Assembly: GCA_036676175.1 (NCBI GenBank)
Contig: JAKFDL010000057.1
Span: 1 to 14,495, forward strand
Source of the DNA: Methylotenera_A sp036676175
GTDB lineage: Bacteria; Pseudomonadota; Gammaproteobacteria; Burkholderiales; Methylophilaceae
DNA: 14,495 nucleotides
Direction: 5' to 3'
Made by a program: the position numbers and the translations under genes. The stretch's first letter is position 1; each line of letters opens with the position of its first letter. The notes beneath the pieces are model-generated. The model worked only from the letters and a program-made list of their open reading frames with translations. It searched no databases and was not told the DNA's origin. This document shows positions 1 to 8,119 of the stretch, piece after piece.

Positions 1-986
1 GCAGTAAAGCCACTGAGCGTGCCGCCGGTAACGCTGACGTCACCTGCGGTAAAGCCTACCGGGGCTTCAGAGAAGGTGAAACTGACGGTGGAGCTGTTGT
101 CGGCCACATTGAGGTTGGCGTCAACAATATTGACGCTGACACTTGGGGCGCTGGTGTCGACAGTATGTGTTGAGGTCGTGGTAGCAGTGAATGGGTCACC
201 GGTACCGTCAGTACCACTGACTGTTACATCAAAACTTGTATCGGCTGCCAGGTCGGCACCATTTACATCAATACTGTATGTATTGCCTATCGCAACAGTA
301 CCGCTGTAAAGCGTACCGTTGACTGTGAAACTAACCGTATCGCCAGGGGCAGCATCGCCACCCACTGTACCGGTCACACTGATCGGGCCGCCGGCTTCGG
401 TGGCATTGACGATGTCGTCAGCAGTGATGCTGTTGACCGTGATCGTTGCGTTGGCACTGGTGTCAACGATAATGGTGCCAGTGCCTGTATCGCCTAGATT
501 ATTACCATCATCTAAAAGACGATCAGTAATAGGCCGCTCCTGGATGATGGCGTCATAATTAAAATCGTAATCAAAGCCAAATTGATTAAGAACATCATTA
601 ATTCTGAGCAAGGCAACAAAATCAAATCCATAGGATGTAGTTAAACCGTTATTGCCAGCAGCTGTCTCTTCTAGAACTTCATTAAGATCTTTGCCACTTT
701 CGATAGCTTTAATAATCGTTTCTATGGTGGCAATATCTACCCTGCCATCAAGGCTATCAAAGCCTAGCGCATTGGTAAGCTCTTCTGAAAAAGCAACTAA
801 TTGAGTTGCCCCAATATGCATATTGGGACCAACAGGCATATCAAGTTCGACGCTTGAGCTTTGCATGGTTTGTATCGTATCGCCCGACTGTACGCTATCG
901 CCAAGCTGCAATTCACGCCTGCCGCCATTATCTGTGAGGATATATACCGTACCTGTAAGTGCTACTACTTTACCAATTAATGCCAT
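1..986 (-). CDS. lapA: LapA-like giant adhesin, N-terminal part (retention module plus first Ig-like repeats); runs off the left edge
   Basis: This is the amino-terminal 328 codons of a surface adhesin, open to the window edge. Residues 1 to about 150 form a LapA-type retention module, starting MALIGKVVALTGTVY and containing TAAG at residues 108-111, the di-alanine site cut by LapG proteases; in Pseudomonas fluorescens LapA the site lies at about 107-110. It is followed by a GFDFVALLRI stretch, as in other retention modules. From about residue 174 Ig-like repeats begin, with VDTSA anchors at 174 and 276 implying a unit of about 102 residues. There is no N-terminal signal peptide, as expected for a type I secreted protein; a C-terminal RTX signal should lie outside the window. 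AGGA at 994-997 is a good ribosome site seven bases before the ATG. The lapG, lapD, lapB and lapC neighbours strongly support the call. The exact repeat family is uncertain. Confidence 0.9.
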   Translation of the reverse strand, partial: MALIGKVVALTGTVYILTDNGGRRELQLGDSVQSGDTIQTMQSSSVELDMPVGPNMHIGATQLVAFSEELTNALGFDSLDGRVDIATIETIIKAIESGKDLNEVLEETAAGNNGLTTSYGFDFVALLRINDVLNQFGFDYDFNYDAIIQERPITDRLLDDGNNLGDTGTGTIIVDTSANATITVNSITADDIVNATEAGGPISVTGTVGGDAAPGDTVSFTVNGTLYSGTVAIGNTYSIDVNGADLAADTSFDVTVSGTDGTGDPFTATTTSTHTVDTSAPSVSVNIVDANLNVADNSSTVSFTFSEAPVGFTAGDVSVTGGTLSGFT

Positions 987-1174
987 GTTCGCGTCCTAAA
1001 AAAAATTAATTTCTTTGTTTGATAGCTTTTTTCACAGTCACATTAAATACCCAATTTAGCTATAAATATATTGTACTGATGGCCAATAAAAATAATGCTT
1101 ACTCTGCAGTACGAATACAACACAAAAACTAACCTTCATTATCGAATGTTGTTTAATTAAAAGACTATAATGAA
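987..1174. promoter_or_regulatory. Divergent intergenic region between lapA and lapG
   Basis: This AT-rich spacer of 188 bases must hold promoters for the leftward adhesin gene and the rightward lapG-lapD pair. A perfect TATAAT lies on the plus strand at 1166-1171, but no good -35 hexamer lies 16-18 bases before it. If used, transcription would start near 1178, downstream of the TTG at 1175 that opens the longest lapG reading frame. No convincing promoter was found for lapA by eye. Confidence 0.4.
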
Positions 1175-1942
1175 TTGGCAAATTCAAGTAATCGTTTTAA
1201 TATTTTTTGCTTGATATTTAAATCACTCACACCTGGAGTACGTGTTATTTCAGATTTCAAGCAACAATTCATTTTTTCAAAGAAAATCAACAACGCTATT
1301 TCATTTACCATACTGTTGATTTTCTTTACATGCATTTATGCAGAAAGTTACGATTTCAACAAGTTTAGTAGCCTGGCAAAACAAAGACATGGTGAAGAGG
1401 CTTATAAAAATACGCTCGAACTTGAGAAGTTAATCGCCGCCTTACAAACGGCTACTGACACGGAAAAACTTCAACAAATTAATGATTTTTTTAACCAAAA
1501 AATAAATTTCGCTGAAGACATCGATGTTTGGGGGAAGTCAGATTACTGGGCAACTCCTTTAGAGTCTTTAGGTCGTCAGGCAGGCGATTGTGAGGACTAT
1601 AGCATTGCCAAATATACCTTTCTGAAAATATTAGATGTGCCTAATGACAAACTAAGACTCACCTACGTTAGGGCAAAGGTAATCAATCAAGACAGAAACG
1701 TTGTATTGGCGCATATGGTACTTAGCTACTATGCAACTCCACAATCTGAGCCATTGATTTTAGATAGTTTGGTCTCTGAAATTATGCCATCATCTAAAAG
1801 AATAGATTTAACACCGATTTTTAGTTTTAACGACAAAAGCCTGTGGGTAGGCGCTAGCAATAAATCTAAAGGCAAATCAACCTCCCATCTTTCCAGATGG
1901 CGCGATGTGTTGGTGCGCATTCAATCGGATGGTATAAATTAA
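1175..1942 (+). CDS. lapG: LapG-type periplasmic calcium-dependent cysteine protease (start codon uncertain)
   Basis: LapG belongs to the bacterial transglutaminase-like cysteine proteases and releases LapA adhesins by cutting the TAAG site of the retention module. Counting from the TTG at 1175, the catalytic residues are visible as Cys139 (in AGDCEDYSIAKY), His180 (AHMVL) and Asp197 (LDSLV). Asp138 and Glu140 match the calcium ligands flanking the cysteine in characterised LapG. The family block DYWATPLESLG precedes the cysteine. A hydrophobic segment at about residues 41-56 ending in A looks like a signal peptide. That leaves about 40 extra residues in front of it, and there is no in-frame ATG upstream of the conserved domain. 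The true start may be TTG 1175, TTG 1211 or a rare codon such as ATT 1247, which follows a TGGAG. It lies 20 bases upstream of lapD and is probably co-transcribed. Function is confident, the start is not. Confidence 0.9.
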   Translation: MANSSNRFNIFCLIFKSLTPGVRVISDFKQQFIFSKKINNAISFTILLIFFTCIYAESYDFNKFSSLAKQRHGEEAYKNTLELEKLIAALQTATDTEKLQQINDFFNQKINFAEDIDVWGKSDYWATPLESLGRQAGDCEDYSIAKYTFLKILDVPNDKLRLTYVRAKVINQDRNVVLAHMVLSYYATPQSEPLILDSLVSEIMPSSKRIDLTPIFSFNDKSLWVGASNKSKGKSTSHLSRWRDVLVRIQSDGIN

Positions 1943-1962
1943 TTGTAAAGTAAGGATTAAAT

Positions 1963-3888
1963 ATGTCACTTATCAAACAACTTTGGCTAGCGATATTTTT
2001 TATCGTGATATTAACGGCTACGGGAAGTTTTATCTTAAGCACTTTGTCTAGTAAATATTACTTAGAAGAACAGTTACAAACTAAAAATATTGACAATGTC
2101 AGTTCACTTGCCCTTTCAATGTCTCACACAGACAAAGACCTTGTTACCCTGGATTTATTGTTGTCAGCACAATTTGATTCTGGTCATTATCGCTACATTG
2201 GTCTATTTGACCCAAATGGAGAATTGATTAGCGAACGTGTAGCTGTAAATAGTCAAACCAAAGCACCTAAGTGGTTTATTAAGCTCATTCCAATTAAAGT
2301 TCAGGCAGGCGTTGCAGACATCCAAGACGATTGGTCGCAATATGGATCGTTAACATTGGAGAGCGATATCAATTTTGCATACGATAAGCTTTGGAATGCT
2401 ACCTTATCAATTGCCGTATGGACATTTCTAATTGGCTTACTAGCATGCTACGCGGGCGAAATAATCTTGCGCAAAATTCTTAGCCCACTTGATGACGTAG
2501 TCAAACAAGCAAAAGCGCTTGGGGAAGACAGGTTCATTACAATTAATGAACCTAAGACGTTAGAGTTTAAAGCGGTTGTGCACGAAATGAACAATCTTTC
2601 AAATCGAATCAAGCAGACAATTACCAAAGAATCTGCTCGCTTAGAAGAGCTGCGTTACAAAATTAATTATGATGATGTCACAGGATTAATGAATCATGAT
2701 TACTTTGTGAACACGATGGAGACCAATATTAATCATGATGAATACAGTGAAGGTGCTTTTGTCATATTTAGACTTTCAAATCTTGCACAAATAGATGAGG
2801 CAATAGGTTACCCACAAGCAAATGCCTTGCTTAAACAAATCGGAAATGCACTGGAATCTAATTGTAAAGAGGATTCATCACTCATTTCTGGCAGATTAAG
2901 TGGAACTGAGTTTGCAGTATTTTGTAAAGAAGCTACAGATGAGTTTGCACTGGCCAACAGACTTAAAGATTCTGTTATCAAGGCAGCTGAAATCAATAAA
3001 GCTGGACTGACGGCTCGCTTTTTGGTGGTAACAACAAAAACAGGAAAAATAGAGAACCCGAACTCGCTGTTTAAAGTACTTGACCTCACCTTAAATCTTT
3101 CCAGCTCGAGTGAGGAAAATTATCTTCGGGTGATTAATGCGAGCAATATAGTGGTGACAGAAAATGACTATCTTGTTGAGTGGAAAAGCTCACTGAGTGA
3201 CGCGCTGTCAAATAAAAGAATCAAGCTCGAGCATTACCCCGTCATTACTTCTACGGGGATACTCATTCACAATGAAAGTCCGGTAAGACTTCAACTTGAA
3301 GAGAATGGGAAATGGTATTGCGCAGGTGAGTTTATTCATTGGGCAACACAACTCAATTTAATCACCGTTGTCGATGAAATAGTGCTAGAAACTGCCGTTA
3401 AGTTACTAGGGCAAGGTGCTGAGCCCTTATGCTTGAATATATCTGCACACTCAATGTGTGATCCTAAATATGCTCAAAAGGTAGCAGCATTAGTCCTGAA
3501 ACATTTGCAAAATCCAGGGCATTTAAGTTTCGAAGTTCCGGAAGTGGCTGTATTCGAGCATTTAAACGAGTTCAAACAGTTCTCTAGCGTGTTAAAAGCA
3601 GCAGGTTGTCACGTAGGCATTGAACATGTAGGTTTGCATATTTCTCGCTTGGGTGAACTCCATGATATCGGCTTAAGCTATATTAAATTTGACGCATCCA
3701 TTGTTCGCAATATTGATACTCACGAAAACAATAAATCACTGCTGCGGGGCTTGTGTATGGTGGTACATTCAATTGGGGTGCTGGCGATTGCTGAAGGCGT
3801 TAATAGCAATGAGGAAATCAAGGCACTGAAAGAAATTGGTATTGATGGCCTAACGGGTCCTGGAATCAAACTTGATAGAGCAGCTTAA
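1963..3888 (+). CDS. lapD: LapD-type inner-membrane cyclic di-GMP receptor controlling LapG
   Basis: At 641 residues it matches the usual length of LapD (about 650). A membrane helix at about 6-28 is followed by a periplasmic LapD/MoxY-type domain (about 30-145) carrying a DDWSQYG hairpin; Trp124 corresponds to the tryptophan that contacts LapG in P. fluorescens. A second helix (about 148-168), a HAMP segment with the SPL turn (174-176), a GGDEF-like domain (about 230-390) and an EAL-like domain (about 405-640) follow. Both cytoplasmic domains look enzymatically dead: GGDEF reads SGTEF (313-317), EAL reads ESP (438-440), and the DDFG motif is replaced around Glu554-His555. This is the pattern of a receptor that binds c-di-GMP without making or degrading it. 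AAGGA at 1952-1956 precedes the ATG. The stop codon overlaps that of the convergent regulator gene. Confidence 0.93.
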   Translation: MSLIKQLWLAIFFIVILTATGSFILSTLSSKYYLEEQLQTKNIDNVSSLALSMSHTDKDLVTLDLLLSAQFDSGHYRYIGLFDPNGELISERVAVNSQTKAPKWFIKLIPIKVQAGVADIQDDWSQYGSLTLESDINFAYDKLWNATLSIAVWTFLIGLLACYAGEIILRKILSPLDDVVKQAKALGEDRFITINEPKTLEFKAVVHEMNNLSNRIKQTITKESARLEELRYKINYDDVTGLMNHDYFVNTMETNINHDEYSEGAFVIFRLSNLAQIDEAIGYPQANALLKQIGNALESNCKEDSSLISGRLSGTEFAVFCKEATDEFALANRLKDSVIKAAEINKAGLTARFLVVTTKTGKIENPNSLFKVLDLTLNLSSSSEENYLRVINASNIVVTENDYLVEWKSSLSDALSNKRIKLEHYPVITSTGILIHNESPVRLQLEENGKWYCAGEFIHWATQLNLITVVDEIVLETAVKLLGQGAEPLCLNISAHSMCDPKYAQKVAALVLKHLQNPGHLSFEVPEVAVFEHLNEFKQFSSVLKAAGCHVGIEHVGLHISRLGELHDIGLSYIKFDASIVRNIDTHENNKSLLRGLCMVVHSIGVLAIAEGVNSNEEIKALKEIGIDGLTGPGIKLDRAA

Positions 3889-4508
3889 CGCCTGTAATTC
3901 CTGTTCAACATTAGGGCTAACTGCAGCCTATCTTTAACTTTTAAGCACTCAAACGTGGCTGCAAGATGGGCCTTTACCGTTCGATCTGTTATTTTTAAAA
4001 TCCGCGCTATCTCTTTGTTACTTAATCCTTTTGCCGCTTCTATTGCCACATCTTTTTGCCGTTTTGTTAATTGAGCCAGTAAACTTTCTACTTGTTTTGG
4101 CTGATTACCTACTAGTTTTGCGGAAACTTCAATAAGACGCTTCAATAGCTCGCTACCAAGCCATAGACCACCATGACTAATCACCGTTTTGATTTCTCTT
4201 AAAACCTCAGGTGCAGAGTACGCATGACAATATCCAACTGCGCCCAAACTTAAAGAATATAAAGCTTCTGCTTGAATTGGGACATTTGCGAGAACAATAA
4301 TTTTTGAATTTTTGTAATTGTTTTGGATAAGCACAATCGCGTTTGTTAACCACTGCTGTCTATCCTCATTCATGTGCAACCAAAATAGAACAGCTTCTTC
4401 ATTTTGCAATGCAGTAGGTTTCACTTCCGAAATTAATTTTGCTTTAGGGAAGGCTTCTGCCCAACTAACCAAGCCCTCACTTAGCGGTGAGATAAAAATA
4501 TCTTGCAT
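3885..4508 (-). CDS. LuxR/NarL-type transcriptional regulator with degenerate receiver domain
   Basis: This is a 207-residue protein with a C-terminal LuxR-type helix-turn-helix at about 147-203 (LTKRQKDVAIEAAKGLSNKE, then IARILKITDRTVKAHL). The N-terminal 120 residues keep the general pattern of a response-regulator receiver, for example SLGAVGY and GGLWLGSELL. They lack its phosphorylation residues: the acidic pair near residue 8 reads SPL, the phosphoacceptor position in AVLFWLHM appears to be Trp43, and the conserved lysine after GY is missing. It therefore probably works without phosphotransfer. The gene is the last of the lapB-lapC-regulator run, 20 bases after lapC, and shares TTAA with the end of lapD. 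A role in controlling adhesin or secretion genes is inferred from position only; I do not recognise a named orthologue. Confidence 0.8.
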   Translation of the reverse strand: MQDIFISPLSEGLVSWAEAFPKAKLISEVKPTALQNEEAVLFWLHMNEDRQQWLTNAIVLIQNNYKNSKIIVLANVPIQAEALYSLSLGAVGYCHAYSAPEVLREIKTVISHGGLWLGSELLKRLIEVSAKLVGNQPKQVESLLAQLTKRQKDVAIEAAKGLSNKEIARILKITDRTVKAHLAATFECLKVKDRLQLALMLNRNYRR

Positions 4509-4528
4509 GCTAATTTTTATCTTCCAAA

Positions 4529-5941
4529 CTATCTCTCACTAAAGGCGTACGATTTGGCTTTAAGTACCGGTTTTAATAAATAGGAAAGTATGGTTTTTTT
4601 GCCTGTTAATATATCCACCTGCGCCACCATGCCCGGGATAATGGGCAAACCCTTGCCCAAGCTTGTTTGTAGTGTACGCACGCGCACTAAGTAATAAGCA
4701 TTACCCTTATCGTCTACGATAGAATCTGCCGCAATACTTTCTACCATGGCGTCTAAGGTGCCATATATGGTGTAATCATAAGCAGTTAACTTCACGACTG
4801 CTGGCTGTCCAGGCCGCAAAAAAGCAATATCTTTAATTTGCACTTTGGTTTCTAACACTAAAACTTCATCGGTGGGAACGACTTCCATTACCTCTTTGCC
4901 AGGCTGAATCACACCGCCTACCGTGTTAAAAAACAGACGGCTGACTTTGCCATTTACGGGGGACTTTAATGTAGACTGCTTGACCTTGTCGCTTAACGCT
5001 ACGCTGGTTTCAGTTAGGCTGTTGAGTTTAGCGGAGACTTCATTCAGCTCTGCGCGTATCCTGTTGCGAAAGTTTTGTTCTGCTTCTGTAATTTTACGTT
5101 TAGCCTCAGAAATACTTACCTGAATACGGCTAATTTGCGCCCGCGATTGGTCTATTTCGCCGCGCGCACGCGTGGCTTCTCGCTCTAACTTTAATATATC
5201 GATTTCAGAAACTGCCCCACTTGCCAGTAGTGGCTTATTAGCAGACAGCTCTTTATTAGCAGATTCATAGGTTTTTTCTGCCAGTTCTTTTTTATATTGA
5301 ACTTCTATCAGCTCCTTTTCACGCTGCACCATTTGATCACGGGCGATATTGACGATGGAATCCAGCTCGGCGCGACTATTGGTATAAAGTGCATACTCTT
5401 GCTCATACACTTGTGGGGTCTCTGCCCTCACTTCTGCTGGTACATTAAATGCTGAGCCTTCGGCTAGCGCTTTTAAACGCGCCTCTTTGGCTAGAAGCGC
5501 TAAATATTGGCCTTTATTTTCGCGTAATGACGATATTGCACGGGTTTCGTCTATCTTAATTAAAGGCATACCCACTTTAACTAAGTCACCTTCCCTTACC
5601 AAGATTTCCGTCACAATACCGCCATCTAACGACTGAATGACTTGCAAATGCCGAGATGGAATCACCCTGCCTTCACCACGCGTAATTTCATCGACTTTTG
5701 CCAACCACGCCCATATGATGACAACTAGCAGAATCACTAAAATTGTGTATAGCAACAGTTTGGCTTTAAGTGGTGTTTGTTCCTTGATGGCTAAATCCGA
5801 TTCCTCATCCCAGTCTAAATCATCTCGACTTTCAGTGGGCACTGCGCGATCAACTAAAAAATAAATGGGTTTTGTAATCCAAGATTGGCGTTTTACAAAG
5901 TTATTCAAAGTGCCAATTTTATTAAATAGTGATTCGCTCAT
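4529..5941 (-). CDS. lapC: LapC-like HlyD-family membrane-fusion protein of a type I secretion system
   Basis: This 470-residue periplasmic adaptor links the ABC transporter in the inner membrane to an outer-membrane TolC/LapE channel. It has a cytoplasmic N-terminus (1 to about 58) and one membrane helix (about 60-80, LLLYTILVILLVVIIWAWLA). A lipoyl-like segment with EGRVIPSRHLQVIQSLDGGI (about 94-113) follows, then a long alpha-helical hairpin rich in Lys, Glu and Ala (about 150-325). The C-terminal barrel has the HlyD-family pattern KSPVNGKVSRL, FLRPGQPAVVKLTAYDY and GLPIIPGMVAQVDI. It starts 12 bases after the end of lapB and is followed after 20 bases by the regulator, so the three are very likely one transcription unit. 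The adjacent retention-module adhesin makes LapC the most likely identity. Confidence 0.92.
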   Translation of the reverse strand: MSESLFNKIGTLNNFVKRQSWITKPIYFLVDRAVPTESRDDLDWDEESDLAIKEQTPLKAKLLLYTILVILLVVIIWAWLAKVDEITRGEGRVIPSRHLQVIQSLDGGIVTEILVREGDLVKVGMPLIKIDETRAISSLRENKGQYLALLAKEARLKALAEGSAFNVPAEVRAETPQVYEQEYALYTNSRAELDSIVNIARDQMVQREKELIEVQYKKELAEKTYESANKELSANKPLLASGAVSEIDILKLEREATRARGEIDQSRAQISRIQVSISEAKRKITEAEQNFRNRIRAELNEVSAKLNSLTETSVALSDKVKQSTLKSPVNGKVSRLFFNTVGGVIQPGKEVMEVVPTDEVLVLETKVQIKDIAFLRPGQPAVVKLTAYDYTIYGTLDAMVESIAADSIVDDKGNAYYLVRVRTLQTSLGKGLPIIPGMVAQVDILTGKKTILSYLLKPVLKAKSYAFSER

Positions 5942-5953
5942 AGTTGCTTTCGT

Positions 5954-8119
5954 TTATAAAGCCTTAGCAACTTTGCCGGTGCGCAAAGCTTCAATCACTT
6001 GATCTTTAGGGCCATCAGCCACGATTCTCCCTGTATCCACCACAATAATACGATTCACCAAATCAAACATGGTAGATCGATGCGTAATCAATACTACCGT
6101 TTTGCCTTGTGACGATACTGCCATACGTTTTTTTACATTTTCTTCACTGGAGTGATCCATGGCGCTGGTAGGCTCATCCAATAATAAAATATTGGGCTTG
6201 GCTATGAGTGCCCGCGCAATGCCTACGCCTTGCCGTTGGCCACCCGAGAGTGTTTCACCCCGTTCGCCCACAAGCAAATCGAACCCTTTAGGATTAGCAT
6301 TAATAAATTCGTCTATGCCGCCTGCATGTGCCGCTTCGAGGACTGTGGCATCATCCGCATGTGGAAATGTCATCGAAATGTTTTCGCGCATCGTGCCATA
6401 AAACAAATGCGTATCTTGCTGCACATAACCTATCGCACGACGCAATTCAGCAGGGTCTATTTGTCTCGCGTCTATTCCATCTATCAGCACGGCACCTTCT
6501 GTCGGTTGATATAAACCAAGCATCAATTTATGGATAGTTGATTTACCTGAACCCATCCGCCCCAGCAATGCCACACGCTCGCCTGCTTTGATTTTAAAGC
6601 TCACTTTAGTGAGTGCGTTTTCTTCAGTTCCAGGATATTTAAAGCTTACCTCTCTAAATTCAATATCGCCATTAAAGCTTGTGCGTGATAGAAAAGTTGA
6701 ATCAAGCGGGCGCTCAACTGGCTTGTTCATCACATCGTCCAAGGATTGTAATGAAGTCGTTGCAGTGTGGTATTGCGTGAGTAAGCCTGCAGTTTGAGAG
6801 ATAGGCGCTAACGCCCGCGATGACAGCATAGTGCAAGCAATTAGGCCGCCCATCGTTAAAAAGCCATTAATGACCAAATACACGCCTAATAGCACCAAGG
6901 CCACGCTAGTAACTTGTTGTATGGCTGTTGAACCGTTATTAATCGATTGGGACAGTAACCGCAATTTACTGCCTACCTCGGTTAAAAAGCTGGCACTGTG
7001 CTCCCACTTACGTTGCATATTGCCCTCAATGCCAAGTGCCTTTACGGTTTCTAAGCCTACTAGACTTTCTATCAGTGTTGCGTTTCGCAGGGCACCTGCG
7101 CGATACATACTTTCCGAAAGCGCATGCATTTTGGTTTGCACGCTAAATGCGTATATCAGCATTAAAATCGCGCCTAGGATGACGGGAATTACCATTGGCC
7201 AAGAAATCCACGCCATAACAAAAATAAAAATCAAGCCGAAAGGTATATCTATAATGGTAGTAACGGTCGCAGAGGTAATAAAATCACGCACAGACTCAAA
7301 GGAGCGTAAATTACTGGCAAAGGAGCCTACTGAGTTTGGCTTTTGCTCCATGCGCAAGCCCAATACCTGTTGCATAATGCGGCTACTTAGCTTGATATCA
7401 ATGCGCGCACTGGCCCAGTCTAGAAAATAGCCGCGCATGCTACGCAATACTAAATCACCCACAACAATAATGGTGACGCCAATCGCCATTACCCATAAGG
7501 TCTCTATCGAGCGGTTAGGTACCACACGATCATAGACATTCATCGTAAAAAGAGGCATCGCCAGTGCGAATATATTGACTAAAAAAGCGGCCAACATCAC
7601 ATCACGATAAATATTTTTATTTTCTGCTAACGTGCCCCAAAACCAGTGCTTAAGGCGAACTTTGCCAACAGCTGGCGTACGTTTATCGAATATATACTTT
7701 GGTTTTGTGGCAATGAAATAACCCGCGTATTGTTTTGCCAACTCGCTTAAAGGTACGCTCACTTCAGCATCGCCAAATTCAGGATAAATCACATAAGCGG
7801 TGCTAGTCTTTTTGTCGATACGTGTCAGATTACAAGCCTCATCGTTATTGAGCAGTAAAGTAACAGGCAATATTTCTGCACGAATCTGATTAATTGGTTT
7901 CTTGTGTGTGGTAACTGCCAGATTGGCACGCTCTGCAGCACGCGCAAACAACGCTGGTGTCATTTTCCCATGGCGAAGCGGCAGGCCCGCAATGAGTGCA
8001 TCCCGTGTTGTGGTTGCCTGATTTGCCCTGCAAGCGAGCATCAAACACCCTAACAGGGTGTCATACCCGCCTGTTGGCGAATCGGCCAAGTCTTTTAAAG
8101 TGATTTCATCCGTGGACAC
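5954..8119 (-). CDS. lapB: LapB-like type I secretion ABC transporter/permease
   Basis: This 721-residue inner-membrane exporter powers secretion of the LapA-like adhesin. Residues 1 to about 135 form a C39-peptidase-like domain that lacks a recognisable catalytic Cys-His pair (the region reads YDTLLGCLMLACR), as is usual for RTX and adhesin exporters that do not cleave a leader. A transmembrane domain spans about 165-445. The nucleotide-binding domain is intact: Walker A GRMGSGKST (520-528), signature LSGGQ (624-628), Walker B ILLLDE (644-649) and H-loop His680. The start is a GTG at 8119 with only a weak ribosome site; the next in-frame Met lies beyond residue 25 inside the domain, so the GTG is preferred. 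It is the first gene of lapB-lapC-regulator. The partner outer-membrane protein LapE is not in the window. Confidence 0.93.
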   Translation of the reverse strand: MSTDEITLKDLADSPTGGYDTLLGCLMLACRANQATTTRDALIAGLPLRHGKMTPALFARAAERANLAVTTHKKPINQIRAEILPVTLLLNNDEACNLTRIDKKTSTAYVIYPEFGDAEVSVPLSELAKQYAGYFIATKPKYIFDKRTPAVGKVRLKHWFWGTLAENKNIYRDVMLAAFLVNIFALAMPLFTMNVYDRVVPNRSIETLWVMAIGVTIIVVGDLVLRSMRGYFLDWASARIDIKLSSRIMQQVLGLRMEQKPNSVGSFASNLRSFESVRDFITSATVTTIIDIPFGLIFIFVMAWISWPMVIPVILGAILMLIYAFSVQTKMHALSESMYRAGALRNATLIESLVGLETVKALGIEGNMQRKWEHSASFLTEVGSKLRLLSQSINNGSTAIQQVTSVALVLLGVYLVINGFLTMGGLIACTMLSSRALAPISQTAGLLTQYHTATTSLQSLDDVMNKPVERPLDSTFLSRTSFNGDIEFREVSFKYPGTEENALTKVSFKIKAGERVALLGRMGSGKSTIHKLMLGLYQPTEGAVLIDGIDARQIDPAELRRAIGYVQQDTHLFYGTMRENISMTFPHADDATVLEAAHAGGIDEFINANPKGFDLLVGERGETLSGGQRQGVGIARALIAKPNILLLDEPTSAMDHSSEENVKKRMAVSSQGKTVVLITHRSTMFDLVNRIIVVDTGRIVADGPKDQVIEALRTGKVAKAL

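Noticed and set aside
1170..1214. Short frame MNWQIQVIVLIFFA starting at ATG 1170 as the real lapG N-terminus via a frameshift
   Set aside because: The ATG lies inside a perfect -10 hexamer, and the lapG frame already has its own signal-like segment downstream. It is kept only as one possibility in the start-codon finding.
4340..4351. WLTN in the LuxR-type regulator, resembling the W[FLM][TS]R c-di-GMP motif of VpsT
   Set aside because: The final Arg is Asn, and the motif is near residue 53 rather than at the C-terminal end of the receiver domain, so c-di-GMP binding cannot be claimed from it.
6831..7430. 199-codon plus-strand open frame opposite lapB
   Set aside because: It is antisense to the conserved transmembrane domain of lapB, has no ribosome site or recognisable domain, and is explained by codon bias of the real gene.
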